Below, piece by piece: positions 60,071-64,000 of a stretch of DNA of 64,000 bases (the first letter of the stretch is position 1; each line of letters begins with the position of its first letter). A program made the position numbers and the translations under genes. Source of the stretch: a virus; the IMG/VR virus record IMGVR_UViG_3300009093_000004, positions 1 through 64,000 of that record. One strand, given 5' to 3'. The notes beneath the pieces were generated by a model. That model made no database searches, was not told the DNA's origin, and saw nothing but the letters and a program-made list of their open reading frames with translations.

Positions 60071-61396
60071 TTAGAACTGGGTATTACCGAATACCAGATG
60101 CGGAGTTAGATTCGTACCCTGAGCCCAGTTGTACTGCGAGGGGTTCACCTGCAGGTACACACGAGTCGAGCCGTTAGCGGCCGTTTGCAGCGCATAGGTA
60201 CCTCGCACATCACCCGTGGCCGCAGTCGTAGGCCAGGTCAGATCTGCCTTGGTGAAGCCCGTATTGGCTGACACCTGAGCATCATTGACCGCCACGTTCA
60301 TGTACGAGAACGTGTCCGCGCGAAGATTCAGCCCGACCACACCGTTGGCAGTAGCCTGAGTTCCGATATTCACGTTACCGACTAAAGAAGCCACGCCCGT
60401 CACAACCGACTTGATGGACTTGAAGGCCTTCTTACCCACCACCGCAGTAGTGCCGTTCAGGGTGATCGTCTCGGTCATGGGGATACCGTAGACATCCCAT
60501 CCCGAAGTAGTCAGCGTCACCGTGGTATCACCCGCGTTGGTGCTGACATAGGAGAGGACACGAGACAGACCCTGGCGAGGATCGAACAGGATGGTTGCTC
60601 CGTCCTGCTGATACGGCCAGTACGCGATCCCCGGAGTAGGTCCGTACAGGTTAGCGTTGCCGATTCCACCGTTAGTTACGGCAGACTGGGCAGCGTTGGC
60701 GACATACAGGTAGTGGTTAACATAGTCGATCGCCAGAACCTGAGTGATCAGAGGAGCCGTGCCCCCCGCGTTGCCCGCATTCGCCACGATAATGTACTGG
60801 CCGGGAGAGAACATCAGCTCCGGTTGCACATGGTTCGTGGTCTGCAGCTGGACGATCTGGTTCTTGTTGACCGTCTGGCCGGCATACTGCACCGGCACCA
60901 CACCGTAGCCAGGACCCTGAGTCGTAGACAGGGTGACTGTGGTCGAGGTGAACGTCGTTCCGGCCACCATGCCGAAATCCAACGTCAACGGAGCGACGGT
61001 GACCGTTGATGCCTGAATTCCTGGCGGGGTGTAGAACCGATTTCCGTAGACATCGGTCGTCAGGACCCAAGGAGCGAGCGGCACGTTGGCTACGGCCGAT
61101 TGGACCGTTCCAGATGCCAGAGTCAAAGAAGTACCGGCCGTGGCCGAGGCGCCTTGAGCCGCCACTACGTTGTTCGTAGCGGAAGCAGTCGGGAAGCCGT
61201 CCACCGTGCAGATATAGTCGCTCGCGTTCAGCGCATAGATGCGGTTGGGGAAGGCCCCCTGCGTCATGGCAAAACGATCGTCCGTGACGGCCGTGCCGTC
61301 CATGAAGGCACTTGGACCGGCCTCGAAGTCTCGGTTCTGGATCGGACTCTGGTTCCCGATCGTAGCGATCGGTCCAGGAACTACGGAAAGAGCCAT
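60071..61396 (-). CDS. large beta-rich virion protein, 441 aa
   Basis: Directly downstream of the major capsid gene. Beta-rich throughout (TDDRFAMTQGAFPNRIYALN; GVVPVQYAGQTVNKNQIVQL; VTLTTSGWDVYGIPMTETIT). Middle segments FDPRQGLSRVLSYVSTNAG and KSVVTGVASLVGNVNIGTQ match a phage capsid-associated family. It may be a decoration or fibre-like head protein. Function inferred from place. Confidence 0.6.
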   Translation of the reverse strand: MALSVVPGPIATIGNQSPIQNRDFEAGPSAFMDGTAVTDDRFAMTQGAFPNRIYALNASDYICTVDGFPTASATNNVVAAQGASATAGTSLTLASGTVQSAVANVPLAPWVLTTDVYGNRFYTPPGIQASTVTVAPLTLDFGMVAGTTFTSTTVTLSTTQGPGYGVVPVQYAGQTVNKNQIVQLQTTNHVQPELMFSPGQYIIVANAGNAGGTAPLITQVLAIDYVNHYLYVANAAQSAVTNGGIGNANLYGPTPGIAYWPYQQDGATILFDPRQGLSRVLSYVSTNAGDTTVTLTTSGWDVYGIPMTETITLNGTTAVVGKKAFKSIKSVVTGVASLVGNVNIGTQATANGVVGLNLRADTFSYMNVAVNDAQVSANTGFTKADLTWPTTAATGDVRGTYALQTAANGSTRVYLQVNPSQYNWAQGTNLTPHLVFGNTQF

Positions 61397-61408
61397 TCGG
61401 GTCTCCTA

Positions 61409-62338
61409 TTACAGGCCCGGCGTGCCCCAAAGCGCGCGCGGATCAGTCCAAGAGTGCGGCGCATAGCGCTCACCCAACTTGTACCGGGCGGAATCAGTCT
61501 CGAAGTCGCCCTCCATGGAGCGCTCCACACCTCGGCGCCGGACCATCTGCAGGCCCATCTTGACGCTCTCCTTGCTCGCCAGGATGAACCAGGCCGAGTT
61601 GGAGGTGAGACGCGCCAGGTTGGCCTGGCCGCCCTTGAGTAGGCCCATGGCCGGGACCGGGTTGATGTCGTTCACTATCGCTCCAGTGCGCAGGACGCTC
61701 TTCAAGAGCACCTCACCCTGGAGTAGGTTGGATGGGCTTAGGACCAGCTTATAGGGCTCCACGCGGATCTTGCGGCCCGTGGAATCCACCGCGCTTCGCA
61801 TTTGAATGAGCAACTGCTCAAGCGAAGTCTGGGAAAGAGCCGCCGCAGAGCTGAGCTGGTTCGAGAATGTCAAACCGCCGTAGATCGGATGCGAGGGATT
61901 CACCAGCGAGACGCCGTCCCCACCAACATAGGCGGAGTTGAAGGCGCGGTTGATGGTGTTGGCACCCAGAAGCTCCTGAGTCTCGATCAGGGACTGGGTC
62001 GCGTGCTCCGCGAAGATCTTGCCGATTCGGATGTGGTCGCCGTCCTCAGCCAGGACCTTGGTGATGGCGAAGGCCATACCGTAGACCTTGTAGACGTAGC
62101 GCTGAATGAACAGCGTGCCGCCCTGCTGGTAGACGTACGGCTGACCGTCCGGGACTTCCGGGGCCGCCGTGAAGCCAAACAGCATCGGCTCCTCGTGGTA
62201 GGCGCGGGCAGTACCCTTCACTTCCGTGAAGACTTCCTCCCACTCGTTCTTACGCTGGAGCATGACACCGTCATGGACCTTATTCAGGATCGGCTCGACA
62301 ACCGCCTTAAGGTCTGAACTCCGAATTGGTGCGGCCAT
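61409..62338 (-). CDS. major capsid protein, 309 aa
   Basis: HK97-fold-type capsid protein: N-terminal helix (SDLKAVVEPILNKVHDGVML), E-loop-like YHEEPMLFGFTAAPEVPDGQ, then YRYVYKVYG-type strand (IQRYVYKVYGMAFAITKVLA) and a P-domain (LIETQELLGANTINRAFNSA), ending WFILASKESVKMGLQMVRRR and DPRALWGTPGL. Length about 309 aa and its place at the head of the late operon support this. Forms the capsid shell. Confidence 0.85.
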   Translation of the reverse strand: MAAPIRSSDLKAVVEPILNKVHDGVMLQRKNEWEEVFTEVKGTARAYHEEPMLFGFTAAPEVPDGQPYVYQQGGTLFIQRYVYKVYGMAFAITKVLAEDGDHIRIGKIFAEHATQSLIETQELLGANTINRAFNSAYVGGDGVSLVNPSHPIYGGLTFSNQLSSAAALSQTSLEQLLIQMRSAVDSTGRKIRVEPYKLVLSPSNLLQGEVLLKSVLRTGAIVNDINPVPAMGLLKGGQANLARLTSNSAWFILASKESVKMGLQMVRRRGVERSMEGDFETDSARYKLGERYAPHSWTDPRALWGTPGL

Positions 62339-62353
62339 TTAGAACTACTCCGA

Positions 62354-63133
62354 TTAGATAGCGACGAAGGAGGCGCCGACCTGACGGAAGGCGATCTTCA
62401 CGTAGAGATCCGGGAAAGCATCCGAGACGTTGCCAACCGGGCTGGAGGTGTCAGGAGCCTGGACCACCATGAGCTGGCCCTGGTTACCGGCAGTAGCGAT
62501 CAAGCTAACCGCCAGTCGCTGCGCGCTCTGGCCGACCGGGACCGCGTTACCGGCAGGGTTACCACCCACACCAAGGTCAGCGGCGTTCAGGTTGAACTGC
62601 AGACCGGTCAGAGCAGGGAAGGCCGCCGTGGTGAGGCCCGAGATAGTGGATACCGCAGCATCCGCCTGGATCTGATACACGTTCTCCGGGTCATCCCAGA
62701 CATAGGCGATGGTGTACGTGCCGGGATAGGTCTGCAGGCCCGAAGTCCAGAACTTCGAGTATTGCCGGCGACCGTTGATATCGGTGTACTCCACACCGGC
62801 GAACGAACCCAGGAGCTTGCAGAAGCCGTTACCGGCCGCCGATCCTGAGTTGGTGCCGCTAGCCGTCATCTGGGCGGGCAGAAGGACCAACTGGTTGGTC
62901 GCGACAGTCGCGCCTACCGCAACCGAAACCGCCGTACCAGCAGTGCCGCCTGCCTGGAAGGTCGGAACGCTCACAGTAGTGGAGTTGGCACCACGTGCCA
63001 GCATCACGGGGGAGCCGTAATAAATGGCCGGAGTCTGACCTGACAGCAGGACGTTCTCGTACTGGTTCGAACGCGCCTGACCGCTCGGGTGCCACCGCGC
63101 CAGCAAGCCATATGGAGTCTGCGTAAGTGCCAT
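62354..63133 (-). CDS. capsid-associated (head decoration-like) protein, 259 aa
   Basis: MALTQTPYGLLARWHPSGQA then RSNQYENVLLSGQTPAIYYG and KLLGSFAGVEYTDINGRRQY, TIAYVWDDPENVYQIQADAA, ending PDLYVKIAFRQVGASFVAI. It lies just upstream of the major capsid gene, where a capsid-stabilising or decoration protein is common. Strongly expressed virion component likely. Function inferred from position. Confidence 0.65.
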   Translation of the reverse strand: MALTQTPYGLLARWHPSGQARSNQYENVLLSGQTPAIYYGSPVMLARGANSTTVSVPTFQAGGTAGTAVSVAVGATVATNQLVLLPAQMTASGTNSGSAAGNGFCKLLGSFAGVEYTDINGRRQYSKFWTSGLQTYPGTYTIAYVWDDPENVYQIQADAAVSTISGLTTAAFPALTGLQFNLNAADLGVGGNPAGNAVPVGQSAQRLAVSLIATAGNQGQLMVVQAPDTSSPVGNVSDAFPDLYVKIAFRQVGASFVAI

Positions 63134-63139
63134 GTCTCG

Positions 63140-63712
63140 TTACTCGGTGAAGGTAGGTTCGCGGCGCTGCCGCGCGTTGAGGAAATCTGCAGTTCCGTCG
63201 CCCAGGTACACGTCAGCACCGCCTTCTCGTGCCATCTCTTTCACGTACCTGGCGGTGTCTCGGACACGCTCCTCTTGCTCATACGGACGCTCGTGGTGCG
63301 CGACCTTCATATAGGCCTGGTAGAGATCGCTTGGCAGCTTGAAGAGCACCATCTCCTTGTGACCGATGCAGCCAGCGAACTGGCCCTGGTCGATCGTGAT
63401 GTGCTGTAGGCCGGGCATCTCTTCGGGAGTCACGCGCTCGTAGCCCATGGCCTCACGGTGCGCGATCGGGTCATACTGATTGGTGGTCGAAAGCCAGCAA
63501 CAGTGGTACCCCGGAATCTCCGGGGGTTGAGGAAGAACGTTGTTGAACATCTCGGTGCGGAACCGCGCGATCATCTCGGCCTTGGATAGCCCGCGTTCAT
63601 CCGAATGAGGCTTGCGCTGGTCGGCTGCCTTGGTGTTCTCGTACTTCTCGGCGGTGCGCCCCGAGCGCTCACGCTCGATCAGGATTTCACTGGCGTCAGT
63701 GTTCTTGGCCAT
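63140..63712 (-). CDS. conserved capsid-operon protein, 190 aa
   Basis: Contains EMFNNVLPQPPEIPGYHCCW then LSTTNQYDPIAHREAMGYER, a block I recognise in proteins encoded just upstream of capsid genes in several podoviruses. Remaining parts are charged (ERERSGRTAEKYENTKAADQ). It may be a scaffold or capsid-assembly factor; this is not established. The ATG at 63712 is just after the upstream stop. Confidence 0.6.
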   Translation of the reverse strand: MAKNTDASEILIERERSGRTAEKYENTKAADQRKPHSDERGLSKAEMIARFRTEMFNNVLPQPPEIPGYHCCWLSTTNQYDPIAHREAMGYERVTPEEMPGLQHITIDQGQFAGCIGHKEMVLFKLPSDLYQAYMKVAHHERPYEQEERVRDTARYVKEMAREGGADVYLGDGTADFLNARQRREPTFTE

Positions 63713-63713
63713 C

Positions 63714-64000
63714 TCAGTTGACTCCGTTGTCACGATCGTGTTGATCGAAGTACTTGATGTACTCCGCTTGCTCTTTCTTATCGGCGGCGGACAGGCCAGG
63801 ACCCCACAAACCAAGGTCACGTAGAGCCTGAACTCGCTCGGCAGAAAGTCGCTTCGTGGTTGCACCCGCATTCGCTTGCCGGCCGGAGCCGGCGACAGCA
63901 GGACCCTTAGCAACGCGCTTTTCAGCCTGTGGAGCTGCTTTTTGCGTTGGGGCCTGTCGTTGCTGAGTTTGCTGAACCGTCGTGTCCAATTCGTCTTCCA
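63714..64000 (-). CDS. partial gene at right edge, at least 95 aa
   Basis: The frame is open to the window's right end; upstream codons continue beyond the first possible internal start (TTG at 63989). The visible C-terminal part is Gln/Ala-rich then helical (SAERVQALRDLGLWGPGLSA; KKEQAEYIKYFDQHDRDNGV), similar to small phage capsid-operon proteins. The N-terminus is missing. Confidence 0.5.
   Translation of the reverse strand, partial: EDELDTTVQQTQQRQAPTQKAAPQAEKRVAKGPAVAGSGRQANAGATTKRLSAERVQALRDLGLWGPGLSAADKKEQAEYIKYFDQHDRDNGVN

Noticed and set aside
1-64000. Lysogeny module or CRISPR array
   Set aside because: No integrase, attachment-site duplication or CRISPR repeat-spacer pattern was seen; Cro/CI-type regulators alone do not prove lysogeny.

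Overview
The window is part of the genome of a tailed dsDNA phage (Caudoviricetes) of a Gram-negative host. It encodes a major capsid protein, a short-tail (podovirus-like) set of adaptor, nozzle-like and internal virion proteins with no tape measure, and a two-component spanin pair, which implies an outer membrane. The genome is larger than this window: terminase, portal, DNA polymerase and integrase genes are not seen, and the gene at the right edge is cut. Genes are tightly packed, with many 4-base ATGA/GTGA overlaps.

Layout. (1) 1-9.9 kb, minus strand: a glycoside-hydrolase-like tail protein and an Fn3-like protein, a Ref-type nuclease, a run of small and often cysteine-rich proteins, an XRE-type regulator, one ordinary tRNA-Gln(UUG) and two abnormal tRNA loci. 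(2) A ~480-bp gene-free stretch (8968-9447), GATC-rich in its right half. (3) 10-16.1 kb, plus strand: small early-type genes, a DUF932 protein and a SLOG-fold protein. (4) 16.0-18.8 kb: a minus-strand island with a DUF1064-like nuclease and a macrodomain protein. (5) 19.4-27.3 kb, plus strand: small genes, a PRPP-synthetase-like/NAMPT-like pair matching the phage NAD+ reconstitution pathway NARP1, then a VWA protein and TerC. (6) 27.4-28.3 kb: a minus-strand island with an HNH nuclease and a Cro/CI-type regulator. (7) 28.6-37.5 kb, plus strand: regulators, a ParB-like DGQHR protein, an SSB-like protein, an LMW phosphatase, an AAA+ ATPase and small zinc proteins. (8) 64-37.5 kb, minus strand: the late operon, read from capsid proteins through tail and fibre proteins and internal virion proteins to a lysis cassette (holin, GH19 endolysin, nested spanins).

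The most unusual locus is at 5145-5227 (minus). All parts of a cloverleaf tRNA are present, but in circularly permuted order: anticodon 3' strand, T-arm, acceptor 3' strand, CCA, a 7-nt linker, then acceptor 5' strand, D-arm and anticodon 5' strand. The flanks hold elements resembling a group I intron core, so this may be a natural permuted intron-exon tRNA gene. A second tRNA-like gene (6774-6860) has a 22-nt anticodon loop.

Together the accessory genes suggest a phage that manages host NAD+ and ADP-ribose (NARP1-like pair, macrodomain, SLOG) and carries a small ter-like module. A recurring CTGTACA(G/C) element in intergenic promoter regions and two Cro/CI-type regulators suggest repressor-operator control of several units.
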